Below, piece by piece: positions 45,189 through 55,495 of a DNA stretch of 64,000 nt. Numbering within the stretch: position 1 is the first letter of the stretch; the number at the start of each line of letters is the position of its first letter. A program made the translations under genes and the position numbers. A model generated the notes under the pieces. It searched no databases, was not told the DNA's origin, and was given only the letters and a program-made list of their open reading frames with translations. The DNA is from Pareuzebyella sediminis (GTDB lineage Bacteria > Bacteroidota > Bacteroidia > Flavobacteriales > Flavobacteriaceae): positions 1 to 64,000 of the forward strand of contig NZ_VTZS01000006.1 of NCBI RefSeq assembly GCF_008367235.1, read 5' to 3'.

Positions 45189-46844
45189 CTAATAGGGCTC
45201 TCCGGTGCCCTGTAGCAACCACATTTTAGACCACGCACTGTTATTGCTCACATCATCCCCCTTAAATTGCGTCGGTTCCAGTCGGTTAATAGCCTCTTCT
45301 GCGTTTGAATTATTATCAATTTCATCAATATGATAATAAAATCGAAGCGGAAGTGCTTGCCGCTTAGAGGCCTCTCCCGTCTGCAGATCGGGTAACCCCG
45401 TTCTTCTAAAATCGAGCCATGCCTCGGTCGCTGCCGACCAACTTGCTATCCACTTTTGAATGATAATATCATCGGGTTCCGTATAGGCCGCCGGGCCTGA
45501 AATATAGTCCTCATAGGTATCGCCAATGCCCCAGGCATTCAACGATTGCCTTATGCCTTCATTGTAGTACGATTCGGCAGAGCCGTTTACCCATCCCTTT
45601 GCCGAAGCCTCGGCAAGTATAAAGTTCACTTCTGCGGCTGATATCAGCCGCGCCATAAGCAATGGTCCACTAGCTTCCTTGTATCTATCGTTTAATTGCG
45701 ATACATGAAGATTCAATGTACCTTGATTTACATTCTCGCTAAGATTATACGCGGCTCCAAAGGTCATCGCCGTAGGAAGACCGACGTATAAGCTATCATA
45801 ATCGACAGAAAACCCAACGGTAGCCTCATAGGCATCGACAATATTTTGGGAAACATGTCTTCTACCATCTTCTACGTAATCGGTATCATCAGGAGCATCA
45901 GATTCCAACTCAAGCGGAACATCGATTCTATTTGCCCAAACCGATAGTCTAGGGTCGTTAAGATCTTGCAAGCGATCGACCAAGGTTTTGGCCATCTTAA
46001 TCCTGAAATAGGCCCCTTGGGGATCGGCATCGAACTTGGTATTCGTAGGCCAGGCATCATCCCTAGTATTACCGACATAGGCCATATTGGCATCGTCGTT
46101 AAATTCTTTAATCAGAGGAAATAATTGTGGATTCGAAACTATTTCAATGATTCCTTGTTGGGCCCAACTTGGCTCCTTTTCAGATAATCTCATAAAATAG
46201 CGCAATGATAACGAGTTGGCAAATTTGCGCCATTTCATAACATCACCACCGTAGAGTATATCTTGATCGGACTGAACGCTGAAATAGGAGTCTTGGTTTT
46301 GCGACAATAGCAGATTGGCCTTTTTCAAATCGGCTTGTATACCCTCATAAATAGTTTTTTGTGGATCAAAAGGGGCATCAAAAAACTCGGGACCTTCGGC
46401 GCCTCTTAAAGCATCCATATACGGGGCATCGCCCCACAAATCGGTTATTAGTCCGAAGATATAAGACTTCATAATCAATCCTACGCCGTGATGGAAGTCG
46501 AGGTTCTCGTTTTCTGCTTTCTCTATAAGGGTTTTGTTGTTGGTCAACAGCCTATAGTAGCTATTCCAACTATGGGAATCGTTGCTCCAATCATAGGCAT
46601 TGTGCCCACTGGACCAACCATCTTTTTGGGTATGTTGCATTACCCCTGCCATATCGCCAAAACCGAGATTGACCATATTTTGGCCCACTCCTCTAATGAC
46701 CGTCGGTACCAACAGATTAGGATCTACGTTGTCAGAACCTATTTGATTCGGATTTTCGTTCAGTTCTTCTAGACCATGGCATGAGACCATAAGTACTACT
46801 CCCAAAACCAACAAAACATGTTTACTTTCTATTCTGTACGTCAT
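45189..46844 (-). CDS. SusD/RagB-family surface lipoprotein
   Basis: The 551-residue protein has a lipoprotein signal (HVLLVLGVVLMVSC) and SusD-like TPR-type helical sequence (ELNENPNQI at the N-terminus, LMARLISAAEVNFILAEAS and SWSAATEAWLDFRRTGLP later). SusD proteins cap the SusC barrel at the outer membrane and bind incoming glycan. It starts 19 bases after SusC ends, the usual operon order. The sequence belongs to the SusD-like_2 type often found with non-starch substrates. Substrate cannot be read. Confidence 0.94.
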   Translation of the reverse strand: MTYRIESKHVLLVLGVVLMVSCHGLEELNENPNQIGSDNVDPNLLVPTVIRGVGQNMVNLGFGDMAGVMQHTQKDGWSSGHNAYDWSNDSHSWNSYYRLLTNNKTLIEKAENENLDFHHGVGLIMKSYIFGLITDLWGDAPYMDALRGAEGPEFFDAPFDPQKTIYEGIQADLKKANLLLSQNQDSYFSVQSDQDILYGGDVMKWRKFANSLSLRYFMRLSEKEPSWAQQGIIEIVSNPQLFPLIKEFNDDANMAYVGNTRDDAWPTNTKFDADPQGAYFRIKMAKTLVDRLQDLNDPRLSVWANRIDVPLELESDAPDDTDYVEDGRRHVSQNIVDAYEATVGFSVDYDSLYVGLPTAMTFGAAYNLSENVNQGTLNLHVSQLNDRYKEASGPLLMARLISAAEVNFILAEASAKGWVNGSAESYYNEGIRQSLNAWGIGDTYEDYISGPAAYTEPDDIIIQKWIASWSAATEAWLDFRRTGLPDLQTGEASKRQALPLRFYYHIDEIDNNSNAEEAINRLEPTQFKGDDVSNNSAWSKMWLLQGTGEPY

Positions 46845-46863
46845 GATTTCAGTTTAAATTCCG

Positions 46864-49800
46864 TTAAAAGGTTATGCCTACTTTAATTCCGATCGGAACC
46901 AGCCAAGGCTCTACGTTATACCGTTCAATACCCTGTTTGAACTGTGTACCCCTATTGCCCGAACTGCTCTCCGCTTGAAAGGCCCTTTCGGGATCCACAC
47001 CGAAAGCAGAGTCCTTCGTCCATAGCATGATATTTCTACTGTAAAGGGCAAAATTTAAATTGTCAATCCCCATGCGGTCAACGAATTTTCTGGGCAAGTC
47101 GTAACCTAATGAGATCTCCCTAAGCTTTATAAAATCGGCATCGAACATATGCGGTGTTCCAAAATCCCATGGATTAGCTACCGAAAAGGGAATGAAATTC
47201 GTTCCGACATCCCCCAAATTTTCATAGTCAAGAATGAAATTGCCATTTTCGTCATGTTCCCCTACCACTCCGGCATTAAAAATACCATCATATACGACTC
47301 TTCCGCCCAAACTCTCGGCAAATCCACCATCTCCCGGTGGGCCTCCAATGGATAAGAAATTCTCACCAAAGATCAAGCGGTCGGCATTATCCAATACCCA
47401 CTGTTTTAGTTCTGGCCCGGGTTCCGAAATTCCGGGATTGACCAGATTATCTAGAATTCTTTGACCGTAGCCATCCTCGACCAGATATCTTGAGGTCTGT
47501 GACATATACTGACCACCCGAGCGCCAATCAAAGGTAAGGTTCAACGTCAAATTCTTATAGGAAAGACTCGATTGAAGACCCATGACGAAATCGGGGTTAT
47601 AGTTGCCTACTTTCACCCGTTCTTCCTGTGCCAACCATTCGGCATCTTCCCCTTGCCCTATAAGCGGGTAATTATAGTAGGGCGAATTCTCATCGGTCAC
47701 CCTTCGAATTTTCGGGGAATAAATATTGCCTACGAGACCGTCCTCACCCGTAGCAGAATTGGCCACATAGCCCCGTGAGACACTTTTATTATCACTCCAA
47801 AATTCAATATAATCTACGCCCTCGGCCAAGGCTAGGATTTTCGATTCGTTGGTCGTATAGTTCAGATTAAGGTCCCAATTCCAACTCTCGGAACGAATAG
47901 GCGTAAGCCCTAAAGAAAGTTCGAAACCCTTACTTTCGAGAACTCCAGCATTGATACTTACACTGTTGTATCCCGACGACCCAGGTATGGGTATGTTAGG
48001 TACAATTTGGTTCCTATTTTCAACGGTGTAATAGGTTCCTTCAAAACGTACCCTGTTTCCAAACATGGTCAAATCGATACCAAATTCTTGAGAGGTCGCT
48101 TCCTCCGGTTCAAGCCCCGGGGTATTAAGCCCGCCTTGGGCACTATAAAGTATTGCGTTGTTCCACTGTCCAACATTGTTATAGTAGGCACCCAACTGAT
48201 AAGGGCTTGTGTCGTTACCTACACGGGCCCATCCACCTCTAAGTTTAAATAGGTCGACCTTTGGAATCGTTACTAATTCACTAAGCAAAAAGCTCACCGA
48301 TGCCGAAGGATAGAAGTAAGATCGATTGTCAACGGGCAGCGTACTTGACCAATCATTTCTCGCCGTCACATCGATATATAGCATATCGTATAAGCCGAAG
48401 TTGGCAAGGCCATACACACTATTAATGGCCCTTTCGGTCGTAAAACTGGAATACCTCAAGGCGGTCGGTGCGATATTGTCTACCGTAAAGAGGTTAGGAA
48501 CAATAAGTCCGGCACGCGTCGCCGCAGAATTGCTCAACCCCTTATTTTTTTGGTACATCAGATTGCCTCCGGCCGAAACCGTCATATCAAATTCTCCCCA
48601 TATCTTGTTATAGGAGGCCAACATGTCGATATTGGTTTCAATACCATCAGTTTCGGCAATACCATAAGTACCATTGTTGGGCTCCCTATTGTAACCTGGG
48701 GCCATTTTAGTTTCTTGGGTTTGGTTAAAACTATTCAAATTATAACTCGTTCGAATATTGAAATTGGGGGAAATATTCCAATCCAACGCCAAATTTCCGT
48801 AGACCCTGAACCTCGAGAAGCTATTATTTACTTCATTGGCCAAGAACCAGGGATTCGCATAATCATCAGAAAAATTGAAGACATCGGTACCCGGTAATCG
48901 GTAGTCTTTGACATCGAGAATATTGATATTTGCCGGCACACTATAGGCAGCCTGTAAGGGATTCGTACCCCTATTCGATGCAGGCCGGTTATCGGCGTAA
49001 CTGTGCACGACGTTAATGTTGGTGCTTACGGTAAACCGGTTCGCCATATTAGAAGATGCCGATAACGAAAAACTGTTTCTTTTTAAATCTGAATTCGGAA
49101 TAACTCCTGAATTGTCCATCGCAGTAACACCTAGCCTATAATTCAAAACTTCATTGCTATTGGATACGGAGAAACTGTTGGTCGTTGTAATTCCATTTCT
49201 TACAAATTCCTTGATGTTGTTAGGATACGATCGAAGTGGTATTGGAATAGGATTTCCGTTGGCATCCAAGGGAGAGTTCCACTGTACGGCAAAGTAGCCC
49301 TTGTCGAGTTCGGGACCGCCGTTACCCCCCGATGGAATAACGTCGGGCATAATATTGCTACCTCCCTCCGACTCCGGGGAATACGAAAAGTATCCGGAAG
49401 CAAAACGCGATTGGGTATCAACATACCGGTACGGTATATCGAAAACGGTATTCGAGGTGATATTTACCTTCATTCGCTGACCTTCAGACGCTTTTTTAGT
49501 CGTAATCAACACCACTCCGTTACCTGCTCTTGAGCCGTAGAGTGCCGCGGCACTGGGTCCCTTCAGAATAGTTACGTTCTCGATACTGTTCGGGTCTAAA
49601 TCAGAAATCGCATTTCCATAATCTACCGGGTTTCTATCCCCGAACCCCCCTATATTGTTCAAGGTATTCGCAACAGGGACCCCATCAATTACAAAAAGAG
49701 GTTGATTGTCGGAACTCAAGGAAATGGCCCCTCGTATCACCATACTTACTGATGAGCCCGTACCTCCGGTATTGTTAAGGGTAACCCCGGCTACCTTTCC

Positions 49801-50274
49801 GGAGAGCGAGTTCAATACATTTTCTTGGGCCACCCGTGTTAATTCTTCAGCAGCAACACGTTCTACTGAATATCCCAAGGATTTGTCCTCACGTTTGATT
49901 CCAAGGGCAGTTACCACCACCTCATCGAGCGCTTGAGTACCAGGTTCCATGGCAACATCTATCGAAGAACGTCCATTGACTGCTATTTCCAAAGTCTCGA
50001 AACCCAGATACGAAAAAACAAGGATGCCTTCACCATTACCGACCTGTATACTATAATCCCCATCAAAATCGGTAGTGACCCCCGTATTGGTTCCTTTCAA
50101 TACAATAGTCACACCGGGCAGGGGCATACCATCCTCGACAGAGGTCACCGAACCTGTTACCGTGGCATCCCCATTTTGAGCAAATGCAGGATTGCCGAAC
50201 CATACGAGGCTCAAGAACAACGAGGCAAATGAAAAATTGGGGAGAAGGGACTTTATATTTATGTACGTTTTCAT
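46864..50274 (-). CDS. SusC/RagA-family TonB-dependent transporter
   Basis: The 1136-residue outer-membrane protein has a signal peptide ending near AFAQNG, a carboxypeptidase-like regulatory domain (about 38-120, GMPLPGVTIVLKGTNTGVTT), a plug with the TonB box-like ALDEVVVTALGIKRED and RGAISLSSDNQPLFVIDGVPV, and a 22-strand barrel ending GIKVGITF. It imports oligosaccharides or other large molecules using TonB energy and is paired with the SusD gene. It follows a PKD-domain lipoprotein gene by 50 bases. Confidence 0.96.
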   Translation of the reverse strand: MKTYINIKSLLPNFSFASLFLSLVWFGNPAFAQNGDATVTGSVTSVEDGMPLPGVTIVLKGTNTGVTTDFDGDYSIQVGNGEGILVFSYLGFETLEIAVNGRSSIDVAMEPGTQALDEVVVTALGIKREDKSLGYSVERVAAEELTRVAQENVLNSLSGKVAGVTLNNTGGTGSSVSMVIRGAISLSSDNQPLFVIDGVPVANTLNNIGGFGDRNPVDYGNAISDLDPNSIENVTILKGPSAAALYGSRAGNGVVLITTKKASEGQRMKVNITSNTVFDIPYRYVDTQSRFASGYFSYSPESEGGSNIMPDVIPSGGNGGPELDKGYFAVQWNSPLDANGNPIPIPLRSYPNNIKEFVRNGITTTNSFSVSNSNEVLNYRLGVTAMDNSGVIPNSDLKRNSFSLSASSNMANRFTVSTNINVVHSYADNRPASNRGTNPLQAAYSVPANINILDVKDYRLPGTDVFNFSDDYANPWFLANEVNNSFSRFRVYGNLALDWNISPNFNIRTSYNLNSFNQTQETKMAPGYNREPNNGTYGIAETDGIETNIDMLASYNKIWGEFDMTVSAGGNLMYQKNKGLSNSAATRAGLIVPNLFTVDNIAPTALRYSSFTTERAINSVYGLANFGLYDMLYIDVTARNDWSSTLPVDNRSYFYPSASVSFLLSELVTIPKVDLFKLRGGWARVGNDTSPYQLGAYYNNVGQWNNAILYSAQGGLNTPGLEPEEATSQEFGIDLTMFGNRVRFEGTYYTVENRNQIVPNIPIPGSSGYNSVSINAGVLESKGFELSLGLTPIRSESWNWDLNLNYTTNESKILALAEGVDYIEFWSDNKSVSRGYVANSATGEDGLVGNIYSPKIRRVTDENSPYYNYPLIGQGEDAEWLAQEERVKVGNYNPDFVMGLQSSLSYKNLTLNLTFDWRSGGQYMSQTSRYLVEDGYGQRILDNLVNPGISEPGPELKQWVLDNADRLIFGENFLSIGGPPGDGGFAESLGGRVVYDGIFNAGVVGEHDENGNFILDYENLGDVGTNFIPFSVANPWDFGTPHMFDADFIKLREISLGYDLPRKFVDRMGIDNLNFALYSRNIMLWTKDSAFGVDPERAFQAESSSGNRGTQFKQGIERYNVEPWLVPIGIKVGITF

Positions 50275-50324
50275 ATTCTTTTGATATTGGTTGGTTTAAT
50301 GACAATCGGATCGGTACGACCTAG

Positions 50325-51275
50325 CTATTCGACGACCTCAAAAGTTAATACGAGCGCATTGGTGTTCACCCCAATGAAATCTTGCGAAGCGGCCAAGAAC
50401 ATTACCAAACGCATCGAACTATCGGAAATATCCTGAATGATTACTTTACTTTCAAAATCGAGAAAGCCCACAAATGCACTACCATCGAAATCTATGGTGC
50501 TCACATCATTATAGGTTAGTGTGCCGTTTTCACCGAATACCGAGGACATCTGAAAATCTTCATTCTCCACATAACTGAACGTAAGGTCGGACTCGGGAGT
50601 GAAAGAGGCCGTGCATAACCCAAAATCAGAGCCCCCATCATTTAAAATATTGGCTCCCCCGCTGGTGACGAACTGATACAGCAATCCGCTAAAAGCTGCG
50701 CCATCTTCTTTAAGATCCATGGTAAAACTGCCATCGAAATAAAAAGTATACTCATCATCATATACCTCGGGCATGCCCAGTCCGGCTCCGAATATTCCTG
50801 CCGGTAAAGGATTAGGTGCACCTTCAAAAGGGCTTAGCTGGGCGTCAGAATATGCGAAATAATCCTTGTCGGAGTGACTGCTTGCCAAACGCCAGGTCTT
50901 ACCTTCCGCTGCTGTTGCCCCCCCTGTTAGTAGCACATAGGGCGTAATATCCAACGCCAACTTAACCTCTTTGTATACAGAAGCTCCAGTAGCATCAGTA
51001 GCGGTTAGTACGGCCGTGTAATAGCCTGGGTCGGTATAGGTATGTACCGGGTTTTGTTCGCTACTGGTCGAGCCATCCCCAAAATCCCATGACCATGAGA
51101 TGGCATTGTGGGTAAGCCCTTGAAAAGCCACCCTTTTTCCCTTGACAGAATTGAAAATGTCCGCTGAAAGTGGAAAATTACCGGTATTCGCATCATCATC
51201 GGAACTACAGGATGCAAAAAGTAGTGAGGCGGAAAAAAGAACACCTAAGAATATTTTTGCGTATTTTCTTTTCAT
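50325..51275 (-). CDS. PKD-domain surface lipoprotein (possible glycan-binding protein)
   Basis: The 316-residue protein has a lipoprotein signal ([16 protein letters not shown]) followed by SSDDD, a charged stretch after the Cys that often directs surface export in Bacteroidetes. A PKD domain with [20 protein letters not shown] spans about 60-110. The rest is a beta-rich region with [20 protein letters not shown]. It is the first gene of the PKD-SusC-SusD series, a position used for surface glycan-binding proteins; that role is inferred. Confidence 0.85.
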   Translation of the reverse strand: MKRKYAKIFLGVLFSASLLFASCSSDDDANTGNFPLSADIFNSVKGKRVAFQGLTHNAISWSWDFGDGSTSSEQNPVHTYTDPGYYTAVLTATDATGASVYKEVKLALDITPYVLLTGGATAAEGKTWRLASSHSDKDYFAYSDAQLSPFEGAPNPLPAGIFGAGLGMPEVYDDEYTFYFDGSFTMDLKEDGAAFSGLLYQFVTSGGANILNDGGSDFGLCTASFTPESDLTFSYVENEDFQMSSVFGENGTLTYNDVSTIDFDGSAFVGFLDFESKVIIQDISDSSMRLVMFLAASQDFIGVNTNALVLTFEVVE

Positions 51276-51527
51276 GACATCGATTTTTCAGCAACCGAAA
51301 CTACGGGTAGTTAGAGCCGTGGCATTAAAGTTTAGGTTGTGCAATTGTTAAATTTCCCTTGAATTTTCTCAAATCTAAAAGATAAACACTGAAAAAACTT
51401 CAATTATTTTAATTAAAAATGATTATATATTAACCTTTAATTAATTTTTTTAATTATAATTTTGTTATTTGGTTAAAATATCACAAATTCAATAAATTAA
51501 CATTTAATCCATTCCTTTTAACACTAT
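51276..51527. promoter_or_regulatory. Divergent control region of the SusC/SusD locus and the ceramidase-fold operon
   Basis: A strongly AT-rich stretch (about 51350-51520) separates the PKD gene (minus) from the plus-strand genes. TATATTAACCTTT at 51426-51438 is repeated exactly at 41716-41728. A plus-strand -7 TAATTTTG lies at 51457-51464, 64 bases before the ATG. Confidence 0.5.
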
Positions 51528-52829
51528 ATGCGAAACAGGGTTTTTATTTCTCTATCCGCATGGCTTTTGCCGATTTGCCTTACACTATTTCTTTGTTCCA
51601 TGCAAACTGGGGCGCAAGAATTGTACGTGGGCGCGGCAAAACGATTAATAACTCCTAACCCTTTAATTTCCGTTTCAGGTGGTGTAGGCGCGCCGAAACC
51701 CGCCACCGAAAAAAAAGGAGAGCTTTATGTGCGGGCCATGGTATTGCAAAAAGGAGAGATCAAAGTAGCTATAGTTTCCATCGACAATCTGGGCTGGCCC
51801 GCTACCTTAGGTGACCGGTCTAGAGATTTGGTTTCGGAAATACCCCCGCAGAATATCATTATAGGGGCTACACATACCCATAGTGCTCCCGATGCGTATG
51901 CCTTTCCGGATGCCATGGGAAATCATGGCGCGGATATGGATTATTTGGAATGGTGCATAGAAGAAATCGCGGGCGCTATAAAAGACGCATTACAAAACAT
52001 ACAACCGGCCTATCTCAAGATTGCCGTGGGAGAGGCGAAAGGAAAAATTGCCTATAATTATTATGCCCCAGATTTATACGACCCAAGGTGCGGTGTCATT
52101 CAAGCCATCGGTATCAAAGGCAAAGATAAGAACAGGCCATTGGTCACCTTGGTCAACTATGCAATTCACCCTGAAGTCATTGGAAGTAAAAGAGGTATCT
52201 TGAGTCCTGATCTTGTGGGTCCATTAAACGAACAAGTAGAATACAAGACTGGTGGTATGGCCCTATTTATGAATGGTGCCCAAGGCGGTATGGTAACCGC
52301 CGATAATCGTATCGGGAATGGTGAAGAGGCCAATGACTGGAAGGAATGTCAAAGGATCGGTTCCCTACTGGCCACTGAGGCGCTGCGTATCGTCAAGGAT
52401 GCCCCGCTACAAAAAGATCCAGATCTCTATTGTCAATCTAAAAAAGTAAAATTCCCTGTTGAGTCTGCTATGATGCGTTTTATTTTAGAAAACTCACCAT
52501 TGGCGATGGGTTCATCCGACGGCCAGTCGGTAGATACGACCATTAACCTTTTAAATATTGGCTCTGCCCAGATTTTGACCATTCCTGGGGAAGCCTTACC
52601 CAATATCGGTTACTATGTAAAACGCCAAATGCATACCGAACATCCTTTTCTCTTCGGCCTTACAAACGATGCCTTTGGATATATCTTGACCAAGGAAGAC
52701 TTCAATAGTTTCCGTCGCTACGAATATGTATCCAGAACCAGTTTAGGCGAAATGACCGGAGCGATATTCGAAGCAGAAGCCATAGATCTTATAGAAAATA
52801 GTCCAACCCCTCTAAAAATTAAACAGTAA
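51528..52829 (+). CDS. Ceramidase-fold (neutral/alkaline non-lysosomal ceramidase N-domain) exported protein 1
   Basis: The 433-residue protein has a signal peptide (WLLPICLTLFLCSMQTGAQ) and reads as a metal hydrolase of the neutral ceramidase N-domain. The zinc site blocks are THTHSAPD (residues 115-122) and IHPE (213-216). The catalytic-serine region of true ceramidases (NSGDVSPN) is replaced by MNGAQGGMV here, so the usual amidase serine is not seen. It may hydrolyse another ester or amide. Its stop TAA shares its last A with the next ATG (TAATG), so it is tightly coupled to the PhoPQ-type gene. Confidence 0.8.
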   Translation: MRNRVFISLSAWLLPICLTLFLCSMQTGAQELYVGAAKRLITPNPLISVSGGVGAPKPATEKKGELYVRAMVLQKGEIKVAIVSIDNLGWPATLGDRSRDLVSEIPPQNIIIGATHTHSAPDAYAFPDAMGNHGADMDYLEWCIEEIAGAIKDALQNIQPAYLKIAVGEAKGKIAYNYYAPDLYDPRCGVIQAIGIKGKDKNRPLVTLVNYAIHPEVIGSKRGILSPDLVGPLNEQVEYKTGGMALFMNGAQGGMVTADNRIGNGEEANDWKECQRIGSLLATEALRIVKDAPLQKDPDLYCQSKKVKFPVESAMMRFILENSPLAMGSSDGQSVDTTINLLNIGSAQILTIPGEALPNIGYYVKRQMHTEHPFLFGLTNDAFGYILTKEDFNSFRRYEYVSRTSLGEMTGAIFEAEAIDLIENSPTPLKIKQ

Positions 52830-54235
52830 TGAAAATACCTTTTACATGTACTCAATCCGTCTTCATCATGTCAGTATGGAGCCTCTTTCTGTTATCGTGC
52901 AAGAACAGTACCAAGGAAACGGCTCAATCAAATGCCCCGACCGTCACGGAAACAACACCTGAGAATGCCCTGCAACATTATCTTGACAATGGGGATGATA
53001 CCTATTCGTGGATCATAAAAGATTCTTTTGAACTACAGGGCCTAAAGGCCTATGACCTATTGCTAACCTCACAAAAATGGCGAGAATTCACATGGAAGCA
53101 CCAATTGACCATCTATGTGCCCGAAGAAGTTGCCTATGATGGGGCTTTGCTGTTTATTACAGGAGGAAGCCTTAAAGATGGAGAGCCCAAATGGAAAACA
53201 AGGGAAAAGAAAGGTAGCGAATCAGAGCCCTTAGCCCTGATCGCACAAAAGAACAAGGCCATTACAGCAGTAATCCGCCAAGTTCCAATGCAGCCCCTGT
53301 ATGATGGCGACTTGGTCGAAGACCAATTGATATCCTTCACCCTGCATAACTACAAGGAAGATAAAGACCCTACATGGCCCCTGCTCTTTCCTATGGTAAA
53401 GAGCGCGGTGCGCGCTATGGATGCCATACAGGAATTTTCGAACGCCTCATTAGATAAAAAAATCAATCGCTTTACGGTAGCCGGGGCCTCAAAAAGAGGA
53501 TGGACGACTTGGTTGACCGGTGCAAATGACGCACGTGTAGAAGCCATTGGCCCAATGGTCATCGATGTCCTGAACATGCCGGTCAGCCTAGATTACCACC
53601 TGACCGCCTGGAACGAATACAGTGAACAAATCAACGATTATATCAAGCTAGAGATACCCCAAACCGTCAACACTGAAGACGGCAACGCCCTTACGCAAAT
53701 GATCGACCCCTATTCGTATCGCACCAGTCTCACCATGCCGAAACTCATCTTCATCGGCACCAATGATGAATACTGGCCGGTGGATGCCATAAAAAATTAT
53801 ATCGACGATATTCCCGGAGAAAACTATATTCACTACACGCCCAATGCGGGCCATGATCTTGGGGGAGGCGAAAAAGCACTTCAAGCATTAAGTGGCTTTT
53901 GGGCACAGACATTGGCCAAAAAACCATATGATGATCTGCAGTATGATATAGAAACCGACACAAGCTCTGCCACGTTGACCGTTGATTCCAATTCCGATAA
54001 CCTCAGTTCGGCCTACCTTTGGTCTGCTGATTCTACCGATCGTGATTTTAGGGACGAGAATTGGACCGCTACTCCAATAAACCTATCTAAAGCGAGCGAA
54101 GTTGTCAAAAAAATCGCATTTCCCGACCAAGGGTATAGGGCCTTTTATATCGATTTGGAATTTAAAGACCGAAATGGGGGCTCATATACAAAGAGTACTC
54201 GAATGTATTTAGCCGACGACGATGAAATTCTGTAA
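52829..54235 (+). CDS. PhoPQ-activated pathogenicity-related alpha/beta-hydrolase lipoprotein
   Basis: The 468-residue protein has a lipoprotein signal (VFIMSVWSLFLLSC) and a PhoPQ_related domain. The probable nucleophile Ser is in TVAGASKRGWTTWL, with Asp in GTNDEYWPVDA and His in TPNAGHDLGG. Such proteins are alpha/beta hydrolases of unclear substrate, named after PqaA of Salmonella. It begins in the last base of the ceramidase-fold gene, so the two are co-transcribed and likely act in the same pathway. Confidence 0.85.
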   Translation: MKIPFTCTQSVFIMSVWSLFLLSCKNSTKETAQSNAPTVTETTPENALQHYLDNGDDTYSWIIKDSFELQGLKAYDLLLTSQKWREFTWKHQLTIYVPEEVAYDGALLFITGGSLKDGEPKWKTREKKGSESEPLALIAQKNKAITAVIRQVPMQPLYDGDLVEDQLISFTLHNYKEDKDPTWPLLFPMVKSAVRAMDAIQEFSNASLDKKINRFTVAGASKRGWTTWLTGANDARVEAIGPMVIDVLNMPVSLDYHLTAWNEYSEQINDYIKLEIPQTVNTEDGNALTQMIDPYSYRTSLTMPKLIFIGTNDEYWPVDAIKNYIDDIPGENYIHYTPNAGHDLGGGEKALQALSGFWAQTLAKKPYDDLQYDIETDTSSATLTVDSNSDNLSSAYLWSADSTDRDFRDENWTATPINLSKASEVVKKIAFPDQGYRAFYIDLEFKDRNGGSYTKSTRMYLADDDEIL

Positions 54236-54282
54236 TAGAAATGAATGCAGTTTATTTTAAAGAACCGCAATAATAAAATCGA

Positions 54283-55308
54283 ATGAATTACCATCGCATA
54301 CAAACAGTTTTAATTCTTCTATACGCTATCTCCTTATGTCTCGGGTGTGGATTTTCTGCTAAAAATGAACCTACCGAAAATAAAGGCCTCACGGAAAAGC
54401 ATGATTCCGACCATCATAAGACATGGGCAGAACGGTTAGGATGGCCGGAAGGCAAAAAAGTGATTATACTGCATGCCGATGATATAGGTATGTGTCCAGA
54501 GGCGAATCAAGCAGCAAAAAAACAGCTCACGGAAGGAGCCATACAATCGGCAGCCGTAATGATACCCTGTCCGAACGCCGAAGAATTCATTACGTGGGCA
54601 ACCAAAAACCCGAACTTAGATATTGGTCTTCACCTTACGCTGACCAGCGAGTGGAAAACCTATCGATGGGCAACGGTTACCAATACCAGTGAAGTACCAG
54701 GTCTTCTCGATGAAGATGGTAAGATGTGGCATGAAGTACCACAAGTGGTACAGCATGCTTCCGCTGCTGAAGTAGAAAAAGAAATACGGGCACAAATTGA
54801 TCAGTCGTTAGCATGGGGACATAGACCCGATCATATCGACACCCACATGGGCACCTTATATGGAGATCCCAGCTATGTGGAGGCATATATAAAAGTGGCC
54901 CAAGAATATGGTATTCCGGCAAACATCATCGATATCAGTGATACCCTTGTTCTCAATGAATTCAGAAACAAAGGATACCCATTGACCGAAGAGGTCCTTA
55001 CCAGGGTCAACGATTATACCCTACCCAAACTAGACTATTTTACAAGTGCACCCAATGCCAGCAGCTACGAAGAAAAAATTGCCAAATTCAAACAGCTTAT
55101 CGTCGATCTGAACCCCGGTATTACTGAAATTATCTTTCATCCTTCAGTAGAGACCGAAAATCTCAAGAACATCACTAATTCATGGCAACAAAGGGTTTGG
55201 GAGTCCCAGATGTTCTATGATTCGGAACTCCTCCATTTTTTTGAAGATGAAGGCATCGTTTTCACCAATTGGAAGGAAATTATGCTTCGTTTTCAAAAGC
55301 TTAAGTAA
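54283..55308 (+). CDS. ChbG/YdjC-family carbohydrate deacetylase lipoprotein
   Basis: The 341-residue protein has an N-terminal hydrophobic signal with Cys (LLYAISLCLGCGF) and a YdjC domain. The metal and base residues are in IILHADDIGMC, GLHLTLTSEW, HIDTHMGTLY and IIFHPSVE. ChbG removes an acetyl group from N-acetylated oligosaccharides such as diacetylchitobiose; an exported version would act on surface or periplasmic glycans. It is 47 bases after the PhoPQ-type gene, probably in one operon. Confidence 0.88.
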   Translation: MNYHRIQTVLILLYAISLCLGCGFSAKNEPTENKGLTEKHDSDHHKTWAERLGWPEGKKVIILHADDIGMCPEANQAAKKQLTEGAIQSAAVMIPCPNAEEFITWATKNPNLDIGLHLTLTSEWKTYRWATVTNTSEVPGLLDEDGKMWHEVPQVVQHASAAEVEKEIRAQIDQSLAWGHRPDHIDTHMGTLYGDPSYVEAYIKVAQEYGIPANIIDISDTLVLNEFRNKGYPLTEEVLTRVNDYTLPKLDYFTSAPNASSYEEKIAKFKQLIVDLNPGITEIIFHPSVETENLKNITNSWQQRVWESQMFYDSELLHFFEDEGIVFTNWKEIMLRFQKLK

Positions 55309-55407
55309 AAATTATCACGTACGAATCTTCAAATTGCATGTATTACTGGCTTAACCCAATGATAAGGATAATATTTAACGTAATTCAAATAATATTACAT
55401 TGGCACG

Positions 55408-55415
55408 GTATGTTT
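55408..55415 (+). promoter_or_regulatory. -7 box upstream of the BNR lipoprotein
   Basis: TATGTTTG matches TAnnTTTG, 80 bases before the ATG at 55496. No -33 TTG at the expected spacing, so this is weak. Confidence 0.3.
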
Positions 55416-55495
55416 GATTATCCTTTTCTTTGTAATAAAGTACCTCTTTATAAAAGTCCTATTTTACACTAAACTACATCTTAAAATCGACCATA

